A DNA stretch of 47,063 nt, from positions 1-47,063 of the forward strand of contig JAHBMJ010000458.1 of NCBI GenBank assembly GCA_018398765.1, in the 5' to 3' direction. Shown here piece by piece: positions 1 to 11,312 of this stretch. Numbering within the stretch: position 1 is the first letter of the stretch; the number at the start of each line of letters is the position of its first letter. The notes beneath the pieces were generated by a model. That model saw only the letters and a program-made list of their open reading frames with translations, did no database searches and was not told the origin of the DNA. This DNA comes from Chromera velia (taxonomy: Eukaryota > Sar > Chromeraceae). Made by a program: the position numbers and the translations under genes.

Positions 1-29
1 CCCCCCCCCCCCCCCCCCCCCCCCCCCCC
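1..29. repeat. Poly-C run at window edge
   Basis: The first 29 bases are all C. A homopolymer of this length at the very edge may be a contig-end or assembly artefact, or a real G/C tract. Confidence 0.9.
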
Positions 30-1190
30 TGACCCACTTGGGTTCCACCAGTATGATGGCTGGGGCGTACTTGTCCTTCTTGGCGAATTCCGCTGCGAGG
101 TCTTTCCTCATATGCGTCGTGTCTCCTATCCCAGCGAGAAATGACCATGCTCGTCGCTGGTTGGGAGAGGAAAACGAGGGCCCTCCCGCTGTATTTCGTA
201 GAACCAAAGACCAGCGACCCCCAGCCAAAAAACACGAAGGAGACGGCTTCGGTTTTCTACGAGACGGAACAAATGAAGCGGAGCGCACCCAACTCCGTCT
301 CCCGTACCTCACATCAGCTCGGTCCGATGCAGCTCTGAAGGGCAGAAGGGCAGCCCTAAGCCCCCCCCCCCATGAGAGCATGAGAAGGAGAGACGGCAGG
401 ACACTCATCGAAAGCGAATCCGTCTCGTCTCCACTGTCCGTCTCCTCTGTAGCGACGAAGGGTAGACAGCAAGAAATAACCGAGATCCGTCTTACGTGGC
501 TGAATCCGAATCAGTGGAACTGTTGATCAGTTGATCAGAGGACAAGGTCGCGTCCCAATTGCTGCCTTCGTGACTGCCGCTCTCACGGCATCACCTCAAC
601 ACATGAGCTGCTCAATCGGGCAGCTCATCCTGCCGTCGTGCATGGCGGCGGGCGGCGGGGCCGGGCGGGCCGGCCGGGCCGCGCGGGCCTAGCTAGATCT
701 GCATGCGCATGCATAGTACATGCCATGATCGCGCGATCGCGCGCGGCCGCGGCGACAAAGCTGGCAATTAAGATCGAGCAACTGAAATTGCGGGTGCATG
801 GGGGGTGTTAGTGGGATGTTAGTGGGAAAGGAAATGAGAGGAAGGTCGACGGTTCACTTGCAGTGATGCTTTAGTTGGCGCTTTTCATAGCGCCTGTCGG
901 AGCGAGCAAGATTTATCCCGGATTGCATGAGTGGTAACCAATGGTAAGGGGAATTGGTGTGGTCCGGAAAAGAGGTGAAATGGTAGTATGGCTCTAGGCG
1001 GATCGAATGTGTAATGTAAGCTCCTTGTGGTCGGGACAGGACTCTTGGGGCCCCACCCGTGCTCCTCCAAACCGTACCTGAGTCCCCTGCTGTTTGTTGG
1101 TGTCTCACACACTGTCGAAGAGGCTGCGGTTTTTGCAGGAGCGTGTGTCGCCTTCACAAATCGCGCTGGGCCTCTAATCAGCCAGACTGA
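30..1190. other. Gene-poor leader with GC-rich palindromic block
   Basis: I see no convincing coding region here; the open frames lack protein-like composition. Positions about 640-760 hold a dense block of GGCCGGGC-type and GCGCGATCGCGC palindromes and a GCATGCGCATGC tandem around 701-713. A similar mix lies between the divergent genes at 13 kb. This block is 430-550 bases upstream of the start codon of the glucan-binding-module gene, so it may belong to that gene's promoter. That is inference. Confidence 0.5.
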
Positions 1191-2441
1191 ATGGAGGAAT
1201 TCTTTGAATTTGGGGGGGGGAGAAATCTCTCCATTTCTTCTTCTATATCCGATTCGGAAAATAAGCTGAGGATTCAATTTACAGTGTCTGGCTTCGAAGA
1301 TGGGAACGTCTTTCTCCACTGGGGATGCGGATATGAAAACTACTCGATATCGGAGTGGAGACGGCCGCCCGACAGTTTTATGAGGGGCTACCCTAAGGAA
1401 GAAAAGGCTGCGACAACCCCTATTTTTGGGTCGCTCACACTGGAATTTAATCTCCGAGAAGACGCGATCACGGCTCTTCAATTTGTTCTTCTCTGGGTTC
1501 GAAAGGATGGCGAAGAACACTGGCTGAAGGTCCCTGGCAATGGCAAAAATTTTCTGGTGAAAGTTATGGATGTGGTTTTTCATAAGCTGAATCCGCAAAG
1601 GTTCGTTTTGGGTGCGAGGAGGGGGGAAGTTTTTTTTGCTATGTATCGATATGTTTCGGTGCTCTGTCTTGGATGGTTCCTGCCCAAATTTGCTCTCTGC
1701 ACCTCCGCGCCGGCCTCGAACAGCCTTTCTCTGTTTAGAAACATTTTCGTATCGATATCTGACAGTACTAATGTCTTCTTTTCCGTCTCCTGCAGTGCTG
1801 CTCGTCAGGGCGACACCCCCAATCGCCTGAAGGAAACGACTCCATTGACACCTGGCAAGTCTTCAGAAACACCAACGCCCACGCTGTCTACATCGAATCT
1901 CGGGACTGGAGGTCAGCTCTGAGACAAAAGGACTTGAATATCTTTCTCCGCCCCATGTTCGTCTGAGCGGGTGCGCTGTCCATGTTTGGTCGTCTGGATG
2001 CCTGTGTATTCTGCCAAGTACACACACAGAAAGCGAGCAGTCTTTTGTCCCCTTTATGCCTCTCCCCCTGAACACCCCCCCCTCGCAGTCTCTCTTGGAG
2101 CAGGCCGCCGAGATTGGACCTGCAGGTTCTTCTGTCCTTTTTCTTAGAAGCCCCCTGTAATCCTTTTAGTTCGTCTTTCTAAGCTGCCTGTCTATCTGCT
2201 TGCTTGCCTGTCTGCCCCCCCCTGTCCATCTGCTGGATGCAGGGCAGAGAGGAGCGACACTGACCGGGAGTGCAGAGATAACGAGAGCGGGATCTGCTGC
2301 CTCAGTTTACCCTTCACACCCCTCCTCTTCCTCTTCTTCGGGTCTGTCTGGTGTCAGAGGTGAGAGTTATCCGCCTTTCATTTTTGTTCTTGTTGCTGTC
2401 TTCCCTCCCTGCGTCCTCTGCCCAGCCCCCCCCTCTGCGCG

Positions 2442-2487
<46 letters not shown>

Positions 2488-5400
2488 AGTGTTTCCTCAG
2501 AGAGCTCGGCATTCTGAATGGAAAGCCCCACTCCCTCTCTTCTTGCTGATGTGATGCGGCCTTTTCTCCCGGGCTGGAAGGATGATGGATGGGATGGATC
2601 GAGGGACTGGAAGACCAAGGTGACGGGGAGTCAAAAGACAGGAGCGATGAAAGGAAGGAAGGAAGGAACGAAGGAAGGAAGAAATCGATCACATAAACGA
2701 AAGGACGAGGGAAGGGAGGAATACGAGGGGATCGCAGCGTATGAAGGGCTGACTGACGGACGAACTACTTCACTCCACAGTTGCATAAAGGAATGGATCA
2801 AGTTTTTCTTCTCCTCGATTTTCTGTTGAGTGCTGCAGCTGCTGCCGCTTTCATTGCCACCGCCAATGTCCAGCACAGCCTGCCTGGTCCCCCGGACAGA
2901 GCCTCGTACACGATGAAGGGCAACGACCGTATAGAAACCCGAGCCTTCTCTTACTATAGCGGTCAGGCAACGGGTCTGCGTGCTGTTCGCTTCGCTGTTG
3001 TCTTGCACCGTTTTTTGGTGATTCTTCGTTGGTTACCTAAAATGTCTCATTTCAAAAGAACGTGTTTCTCCTCTTCCCTTTCTTCACCATTGAGTTTCCC
3101 CCCTCTGCTCTTTTTCCCGTTCTTTGTCAGTGGAACGCCCTGTAGCGCACATCTTTTTTTGTTTTTTATGGTCTGTCTTGCGGTGCAGTGAAGCCTTTCG
3201 AGGAATTGCCTTGGGAGAGTCCAGTCCCAGGTCGTGAACCCGAGGATGTCATCACAGTCTCTTTCGGTACGTGTGCATCCAGCCCTCTTCTTTTTTGTCC
3301 ATTAAGAATCTCTCTTTCTTTCAGCCATTTTCTTGAGCAAAGAAAGCAAAGGAAAGACACACTGGAGAGAAGGGGGGAGGAATGGAGAAAGGGGGGAGGG
3401 GGAGGGTAAGGAATGGAGGAAAAAGAACGAAGAAAGACAACGGCAGAAGATGCATGCCGAAGACAAACGCGATCCAGAAAACCAGAACAAGGTAGAAAGA
3501 GGGCTAAAGGGTCGATCGCTCAAATTCTGTCCACCCGTGAGTGTCTGTCTGTGTGTACGGATGGATTTCCTTCCCCTCTCTGAAGAAACATTGCTTGCTG
3601 CATCTCTCTCCGAACACAAGTCCGTCCGTCCGTCCATTTTGCGGGTGCGGTTTGGTCCCCTTTCACTCAGCAATTCTCTCTGTTGATTTTTATTCCGTCT
3701 CGCCCTCTCGCGCCGTCGGTCTATCACGTTGACATAAGTTGAGTGGCTGCCGCGTCCCTCTCACCTCTGCTCAGTCTCCCCCTCTCTCTGTGTGTGTGTG
3801 TGTGTACACGCTTGCATGCACTTGGCATTCAATCTTTCCTTGCAGCGTTCAGGAAATGCGACTGCATTCCGGATTCGTTTCGGACCCCTCAGTCCTCCCC
3901 CCTCTGGCCGGGCAAGTGGCAAGTCGATGAGGAAGTGCTGAGGCCATTTGTGAATCAGGTCATGTGGGCATTCAAGAACCGGCTTAGCAATTTTCAGTTC
4001 ACCGAGCTGGTCAGGGGGGAGGAGAATCGAAAATTTCCTTTTGACTTTGTGATCACGGAGAGACTGCCGTACTGGGACTCGAGGAGGGACTTGATGGTTC
4101 TCAGCGTGATCATTCAACTCAAGTACATTGGGGCGGAAAACGATCACCAGTCGATCTACAGACCGAGATTGAGCACGGTGAACAGGTGGAACTTCGAGAC
4201 CTCGGTTATGGACAGAACCCTAAATCAACGACACATGCCGGCGAAACCCCCTGTGCTGAAATTGCTGCTCATGGGAGCAAGGGATCGTTTGAGGGGCAAT
4301 TTGAGGGCCCCGTATGACCCTGTATGGCGTGGTAACGTGAACGCGTTCGCTTTCCCTTACGGTGAAGCCCAGAACTTCATGACGAGCGCAGTCGTGTGGG
4401 TAGCGACCCATTTTGGTGCAGGTAGGTGGCGAGTTGGCATGCGGGCATTCATACACGGATCGCTGCTTCGATCTCTTGAGTGAATTTTGAATGAAATATT
4501 TCAAAGAGTCTCTTGAAAGCTCGCCCGTGCAGATCAGTTTTCTGGATTTGTCTGTTTTCCTCCCTCTCAGATACTGTTTTTTGCTTTTCGGGTGTGTGAC
4601 TGCATGAAAGTATCTTAACCGCAAAAGGGGACAAAAGCGACAGGAGAATATCACGCAGCCTGTCCGTATGCGTAGAGGTGAGGCCGTTTGCTCACGCGTG
4701 TGCGTACGTGAGTATCTGTGTCGGTGTTTGTTTGGTTTTTGTGCTACAGTGCATGGGAAGAAGATTGGAGGAGCAGGCGCCTGCATTGTCTTCCAGTGCG
4801 TCTGCCTCCCTGTCCACCTTCCTGCCTTTAAGTCTGATCCTTCCTGTCCCTCGATCGCTCTATTGTCAGACAGTCTGCTCTGATTTCTCGGTCTCACCTG
4901 TCCGACTGTGTCTGCATGTAAATATGCCTGCCTGCAGCCATCTGCCTGTTTGACGATGTCCGCCACGCCTTGGCCAACAACAGATACACTAACGATGAGT
5001 TGACCTACAATCCCCCCGCCCCTTCCCCCAGCACAAGAGGCACAGGAAGCCGCTCTGGTAGAAGGGAGGGTGGAAGCGGTGGCGGCCGCAACAACTGGGG
5101 CGGGGGAGGTACAGGGGGTGGGCCAGGTCCAGGATTCCAGCCTCACCCGCCGTCTGCCCCACCACCACCACCGCCAGGGCTCCCTCCCGGTCACCAGGGC
5201 GGGCAACACCCACAAAACACAAACCAGCCGCCCCCCCCTCCGGGCGGATCGCCGTCGCACCGTCCCGGCGTGCGACGGAGCAGCGACTCCGATCCCACTG
5301 CTAATCCCGATGCAGCCCACACTGACACCGATTCACGGCAGAAGCAGATGGAACCCACCCACGCAGAGGTGTTTCAGGAGGATTTGACCACCGTCGCACC

Positions 5401-6286
5401 GACAGGGGACTCCGAGCAGGACTCTACCCCGACTCTCTCTCGGCTCCCAGCAGCGGGAGCCGGGGTTCACAGGACTTTGGAGACGAATCGATCCTCCGCT
5501 GCCTCTGCCTTTGCAAGGTCGCTTTCTATCTTCGACGACCCTGACACCTCCGCGCAGCATCTGACCAGAGGGGAGATGGCAAGACGAGCCCTGTTGGCGC
5601 AGCAACAGCAAGGCACTTTGAGAAGGCCCCTCGAAGAGCAGATACCGAGTCCCTCTGCCCCTCTGACTCAAGCACGGACAGAGGGGAGGAGTCGTACCGT
5701 TGTCCCGAGTCAGATTGAGAGAGAAGAGGAGGGGGAGGAATGGGCGGAGAGAGGGCGCATACCGTCTGCCCCCGCCCCTCACCCTCGGACGTCTCTTGAG
5801 CCCCCAGTGGTGAGGCAAGGAGATCAGGGGGGCGGCACGTTCGGGGGGTCCTCTGAGACTGGCCTTGTGGATCTTCTGATTGCTTCGGGGCTTGTTTGCG
5901 GAGATGAGGAGGGGGGAGACAATGCAATTCCGCACGGAGCGGATGATCGTCAGGTGTCTCCCTCTGTTGGGACCGGCGGCAGTCAGTACCCGTTCTCGAC
6001 TGCATCCGCTGACAACACTCCGCATCCCCCGACAGATAGAGCAGGAGTAGAAGATGGGCGAGAGGGAGGAGCGCCGTTGGAAGGAAGGGAAACCCACGAC
6101 GAGAGCGGTGTCTGGGACGGGCAGACGCAGGGTCTCGCTGTCGCTGTGGCGCAGGCGGGGATTGAGTCGGTTGCCCCGAGTGAGAGGGGGGTGGAGGAGG
6201 TGGAAAGTGAGGGGTGTGATGACGGGAGAAGTGAGGGGAGTGACGTGTTTTGTGGGAATCTGGACGCGTTTGTCTCACACAATTGA
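1191..6286 (+). CDS. CBM45/GWD-like glucan-binding-module protein, 7 exons
   Basis: Proposed exons are 1191-1600, 1796-1911, 2243-2359, 2839-2961, 3189-3266, 3846-4421 and 4938-6286, giving about 922 residues. All internal introns after the first are phase 1, and acceptors are TGCAG. An in-frame TGA directly precedes the ATG at 1191. Exon 1 (residues about 25-130) resembles the N-terminal starch-binding modules of alpha-glucan water dikinases: FLHWG near the start, a W-x(2)-PP stretch, an ATTP segment, then ALQFVLLW and HWLKVPGNG-x-NF. Residues about 285-500 (exons 6-7) look globular, with many W, F and R residues, but match no family I can name. The tail from 4990 on is Gly/Pro-rich and then acidic, so probably disordered. 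No phosphohistidine or nucleotide-binding dikinase domain is present, so this is not a full GWD. A role in storage glucan binding is inferred from the first domain only. An alternative exon at 3325-3405 keeps phase. Confidence 0.72.
2437..2480. repeat. (GC)n(AC)n compound microsatellite
   Basis: A GC-dinucleotide run passes directly into an AC run. It lies inside intron 3 of the glucan-binding-module gene. Confidence 0.95.
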
Positions 6287-7161
6287 AAGCGAGTCGATCT
6301 GGTCAGGAATTCAGTTATTGCGTCTGCTGTCCGAAGTGAGAAGGGGGAAGGGGGAGTTAAAAAGTGAATGGAGTAGTGGCCAGAGAAGCAGTCTGGGTAA
6401 CTAGCTGGGTAATCAGCTCTGTGACAGTTGAGAGGGCGCCAGGGGGAAAGGGCTTGTCTGAGGGGGGTGACTGGGTGCAGCGGGTTCCTTTTGTGTGGGA
6501 TTTTGTTCGACTAATCCGGCCGGGAGGCCCATTGGTAGTACTGCGGCACTGCGTTTGCCTGTATTTCACGCCCGGAATCGCACACAAAATCGCAAGATGC
6601 AATTGCTTATCAGGTCCCTCTGTTACTTCAGTTTCAAAGTAAAGGACCTTTGCATTCCGAAACTTCATGCAGAGAATCTTCATTATGTTATTATAATATG
6701 TCTCAATACAAAGTATTGAACTTGGTATATTCTTTAGAGCATTGCACCATAAAAAGTTCATAATCAAATCTGTTTTCTGTATGAAAATTCATACAATTAA
6801 ATTTAATAGTAAAATAAATAGATCTCAAGTCAAGAGATAAATGAGTTATATTGTGGAAGTCGGACTATGCCTTTGAGAAACAGTTGTGTCAAGACCAGCG
6901 CAGTCAATCATTTTGACGCACGCACGTATTGAAATATGAACATTGCGGCAAATTTTTTGCTCAATAGACTACAATAGGCCTAAATAGACCTGGTCAGGAG
7001 ATTTTGGATGAATTATACTAGAAAATAGTAAATTGAGTACAATTTGTTTAAAGTGATTTATTAGATTAAAATTAATACCACGCCCGCCCATTTCTCTCCA
7101 CTTTCTTTTTTTTTTTTGCCCACTTTTCTGTCATAATTTGGTGAAAACCAGAATTCAACTA
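6287..7161. other. Intergenic, AT-rich, no gene seen
   Basis: This is downstream of the glucan-binding-module gene. Composition drops to AT-rich after about 6640. No protein-like frame or RNA gene is recognisable. Confidence 0.6.
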
Positions 7162-7392
7162 ACCCCCCTGACACTCCAGTAAACTTGAAACGCCGCGCCA
7201 TAGGCATGACCAGACTTGAAACGTCAGCGCCGCAGGCGCGGCTTAACTTGAAGGTCGTGCGCCGAAGGCGTTACCAAAATAATGTACACTTAAAAATTTT
7301 TGTGGAAGGCGCACACACTCTTGAAAGAAGCGCGCCAGCATTAAAAATAATTGAAAAATCCATTTCGAGACAGATTGGAGTGTCAGGGGGGT
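7162..7392. mobile_element. MITE with 17-bp inverted ends and TA duplication
   Basis: The left end reads ACCCCCCTGACACTCCA and the right end is its exact reverse complement. Both ends are flanked by the dinucleotide TA (7160-7161 and 7393-7394), the signature of Tc1/mariner-type insertion. At 231 bp with no coding capacity it is a miniature non-autonomous element. The interior carries three degenerate ACTTGAA-led units of about 30 bp (from about 7183, 7213 and 7246), each rich in GCGCC-type stems. Confidence 0.85.
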
Positions 7393-8144
7393 TATTTAAT
7401 TTGTAGTGATCAGAGCTTTGGTCTACTGCATGAGGGGGGACCTGGGTCAGAGAGAAAGCTAAGAAAGCAACCACGTAGACAGTGTATATTCCTTTGCCAG
7501 TGCCGGGACTATTGCTGCGGTACAGGCACCAAGGGATACTAACGGCGATTAGGTGTAAATGGAGAACCTAAGTTTTGAAACTAAACTTCTAGACTGAAGT
7601 GAATGCATTAAAAAAAAAAAAATTGGGACATTGACCCCCCCCCTCTAAAAAAAAGAGACCTTGCATGCAACCTCAGGGCCTCTCGGCTCAGAGTCGGCTG
7701 ATCTCAGTAAAGCTAAGCTGCCCCCCGAGGTGATAGAGGAGTGAATGTTTTCCATGGTCCCATACGGTCCCACCATGTCTCACGTACCTCTATTGCACCT
7801 CTATAGCTGAGTCGATCCATCTACTATACTTAATTTGGGCCAGAACTTGCGAACCGCCCCGCGAAAGCGAAAATCCCCGCCCTAAGGATGTTGCATTTCT
7901 GTAAAAGCCCCTCAAGCCGCTTTATGGGACAATCCATATGAATTTTGTATGCATGCATACATTCCTAATTCGGGCTAAATCTTAGAATAGGAGGGTCAGA
8001 ACTTAGTATTAGTTAGTGCCTTAAGTAGCCTTAAGAAATTAGAAGCGCGCGCGTGGAATGTGTACGAGCAGGCGTGAGGCTGCGCAGATTGTTGCTGCGT
8101 ACATCTGCATGCGTCAGCGACGGCGAGATGGCGAGGAGACAGTA

Positions 8145-8186
<42 letters not shown>

Positions 8187-9582
8187 AGGATGCCTAACCC
8201 CAGTTGGAGTGCTAAGCTCCCGGGCGGCACATAATCTAAGTGACAATCTAAAGTCTGCCTAACACTCCTTTCTAGCAGAGATGAAGAAAGACAATTTCGT
8301 TGATAAACCCTTAAAATGTCAAAAGGGTCACGTTTAGTCTACATGCAAGCAACTGGAGAGGGATTTAATGTTTGGAGAGGTAATTAGAGAGAAAGAGGGA
8401 GCGCCAGTTTACAAGAAAAGCTGTAGAAAATGATTAATCTATTCACTAATTAATTCATAGAAATTATTAATTTATAGTCTACCTCTTAAAGTAGAGCCAG
8501 GATCTTGAATTCGGCTTGCATGAACATGGACTGCCAGCAGCTAGGCTCCGATGGCTATAGTCATTCATTCAAACAATTCAAATTCAAACCTATATAATGA
8601 AATAGCTATAAAGCTAGGGGCGGTGCATTAACAGATTTTCACCACGGCGTGGCAAAGAAGGCCTGACCCCCCCCCCCCCNCTTTTTCTTATTTAGTTTCG
8701 CCACGGTCCCAATTTATATGCCCTCCACCCAAAAGGGGCGTTTTTTTGGGCTTTCCCCCGTCAGTCTGAACAAAATTAATTAGAGGGAGGGCCCAGTCAA
8801 GGAGCACACTTCTGAAGACCTCATCTTTCACAGACGTTTGCCGCTTGCCGCTTGGCGGCTTGCTGTTGAGTGCCTCGTTTTTCGACATCGACCTTCCAGC
8901 AATGGTTCAGTCTCCATACGGTCTCCATCACAAAACACACAAGAAGACCGTCTATATGTTTCCTTCTTGATACCTTTGTATACCAACATGTGTGTCTTTG
9001 TCCTCTCCAGGACTTTACTGGTGCAGATGGAACTGGTAGCACCGCAAGCCATCCTGTTTGGTTTTTCCGGAAGCGGATTTGCCCAGCTCCCTAGAATAAC
9101 TGGTCGGTTTGGCGAATGTGCCCAATTCTTAGAAGAAGGAGAGGGCTCTTCAAAGTCCAGAAAGCCAAGGAATGGGATGATAGGAGTGCACGGCACCCAC
9201 TTGTTGCAGTATTGAAGTCTCAGCTCGCCGTTTTACTGATTGGTTGATTTTTATAGAGATGCATATACATACAGATAAGCATATAGACTGCTGCTCCGTT
9301 TGCTCAGTATCAACCATCACGTCGCTTGAGATAGTCCAACCCAAGCTCATTGCTGCACGGCTTGCTTTTTCTTTCTTCTTTGTCTGCAAATCTATATGGT
9401 TCCTTCGTATTTGAAGAATCAATGCAGATGTATTGCAGATGTACCTGCAAGTGGTTGTTTGGTTCCCCCCGGCAGTCAGTTTTTGGAAGAAGCCCAGAAG
9501 AGACACGAAGAGACAGGCCATGGCATTGCAAAGTTGCAGCCCTGAATCCATAAGTCCGGAGCTGCTTTGTGACAGTCCTTAA
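7393..9582. other. Intergenic, repeat-derived, no confident gene
   Basis: This contains a C-run ending in an ambiguous base at 8690, poly-A near 7610 and scattered TTTCGCC-type degenerate motifs. An open frame on the minus strand at 8828-9196 and its plus-strand shadow have no features I recognise. I call no gene. Confidence 0.5.
8144..8187. repeat. (GTTA)n microsatellite
   Basis: About eleven uninterrupted copies of a TTAG/GTTA tetramer. Confidence 0.97.
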
Positions 9583-9850
9583 AGGATAGATGGTGGATAG
9601 ATGGATGGAGTGAGGGATGGATTGATGGAGTGAGTGAGGGATGGATGGATAGATGGACGGAGTGATAGAGTGAGGGAGTGAGGAGGGATGGATGGGTGGA
9701 TGGAGTGAGGGAGTGACTGAGGGATAGATGGATGGATGGATGGATGGATGAATGGATGAATGGATGGATAGAAATATTGATGGATGGAGTGATGGAGTGA
9801 GTCAGGGATGGATGGGTGGTTGGAGTGAGGGAGTGACTGAGAGATGGATA
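9583..9850. repeat. (GGAT)n-derived minisatellite
   Basis: Imperfect GGAT/GGAG/GTGA units alternate with GAGTGAGGGA blocks. The long Ser/Pro/His open frame on the opposite strand is a by-product of this repeat. Confidence 0.9.
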
Positions 9851-11312
9851 GATTGTCTTGAAGAGAGTTCGATGCAATGCAGGAGATTATTCTATGTATG
9901 TTCCTCGTGGGTCTGCGGAAAAAGCAGTTGTGCAGAAACTGCGTAACCTCTCTCCAGTTTCATTGTTTTCGCTTTTGTAAAACAATGATGCCTGCATCAG
10001 AATTTATACTATGAATAGGTTTGTTCAGAGCCTTAATTGCGTTTGATTGATGCTAGGTAAGCTAGGCCACTTAGCATAATTGTTTATTGATTGAAAGTAT
10101 GACTTCAGTGTTGTATCATATCACTTTTTGGTTTCGCCATGCTCCACTTTCGCCTTCCCTTCCGGGGGCCCCCCATTTCGCCACCCCATAGCGAAAATCT
10201 AGGCAAAAATCTATTAGTATGCCGCCTCCTAGTCATACTGTATTAAACTTATATGGCTAGAGCTCAAGTTGTAGCGGAAAGATTGAACGCTAGGTAACTA
10301 TCTAGATAAAAGTTTACATCGAGTCATTAAAAAAAGAAAAAAATCAAAAATTTAAAACTTTTTTTTTTTTTTTTTTTAGTGCATGCCCTAGCACGCAGGT
10401 CCACGGCTCCAGCCCCGAACACAATGTAATCCTGTAATCCTAAATAAATTTATATGCCAAAAGCTGAATTAGTTTTTTTATTTTTTTATTTTTGTGTGTT
10501 AACTGGGCTTTGAGCTTTGAACTTGAAGCGCCTGCTTCAAAAAAAAAAAAAATAAAAATAAAAAGTATCAAAAACATTTTAGATAATTAATTTTTTTATT
10601 TTTTTTACGTATGGGGACTTATTGGGGAGCCTAGTCAGATTTTTAAATTTTAAAACATTATAGTACATATTGAGCATAACATTTGTTGTAGACTAAGCAT
10701 ATCTAGCCTGAGGTATCAATCATCATTCGCAACTTGAATACTAGCTTGAATGTATACATTTTCTAGTACTTAGTATTAGTATGAATGAATGAACACTATA
10801 AAGACATTTTTAATTTCTTTCTAACTTTAAACTGACTGATTTTTAAATGGCTAGTTAAATTGGTATAAAAGCATGACACATTGACTATACGCCATGCTTA
10901 GTACTAGGCTTAGCATTGAACAATGAGAAGTGAAATATATCTAGAAATCTTTAGATTAATGTGCATAAACAATGACGAACCCGCCGTTCAACCCGGTGAT
11001 GAACTCATCGATCTTGGACTCACACTTGGAGTCGTGATTGTCATCTGGCTTCTCATTTTTGCAGTTGTCTGCCAATTAAAGAAAGAAAGAGGGGCAGCCT
11101 GTTGCGCAAACTCTTTCTTCTTTTCCATGCATGTTTGGTTTTTACACAAGGTTTTTGTTGCCACATTCTCTACCATATTTGGGCAGAGAAGCGTTCACAG
11201 ACAAACAACGGACAGGCGGAAGACAGACACGAAAACACATACACGGCAGGCATCTTCCACAAAGTTTTAACAAAAGGCCTGCATGAAGTAGTCAATTTCA
11301 TGGATCAGTTGG
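9851..11312. other. Intergenic AT-rich region
   Basis: This holds long A and T runs (for example near 10360 and 10534) and a relic of the MITE described near 41 kb. A hydrophobic open frame at 10923-11270 contains one plausible membrane span (around LGVVIVIWLLIFAVV) followed by basic residues. It has no family match and lies antisense to the likely 3' region of the neighbouring gene, so I do not call it a gene. Confidence 0.45.
10466..10634. mobile_element. Diverged relic of the hAT-like MITE
   Basis: The right end, TTTTTTTTACGTATGGGG followed after an 11-base insertion by AGCCTAG, matches the inverted ends of the element at 40651-40868. The interior (AATTAG followed by T-rich runs, then a GAAGCGCCTGCTTC stem) aligns with that element's reverse complement. 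The left terminal repeat is not recognisable, so this copy is truncated or decayed. Confidence 0.65.

Noticed and set aside
885-1598. 237-codon minus-strand frame over exon 1 of the glucan-binding gene
   Set aside because: Composition is not protein-like, and it is antisense to a recognisable domain.
3325-3405. Possible extra exon in the glucan-binding gene
   Set aside because: It is phase-compatible with a GTAAGG donor but composed of Gly/Glu/Arg repeats. Direct joining of 3266 to 3846 is also in phase and reads more naturally. Left as an alternative.
4220-5320. 366-codon minus-strand frame
   Set aside because: Antisense to exons 6 and 7 of the plus-strand gene. It is Arg/Trp-rich, as expected from reading Pro/Gly codons in reverse.
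8828-9196. Minus-strand frame with Pro/Trp-rich segment
   Set aside because: Looks somewhat protein-like but has no identifiable domain, start context or splice partner.
9476-9877. His/Ser/Pro repeat protein on the minus strand
   Set aside because: Product of translating the GGAT minisatellite.
10923-11270. Small hydrophobic open frame with one membrane span
   Set aside because: No homology, no conserved context, and it lies in the likely 3' region of the opposite-strand gene. Probably chance, though worth a transcript check.
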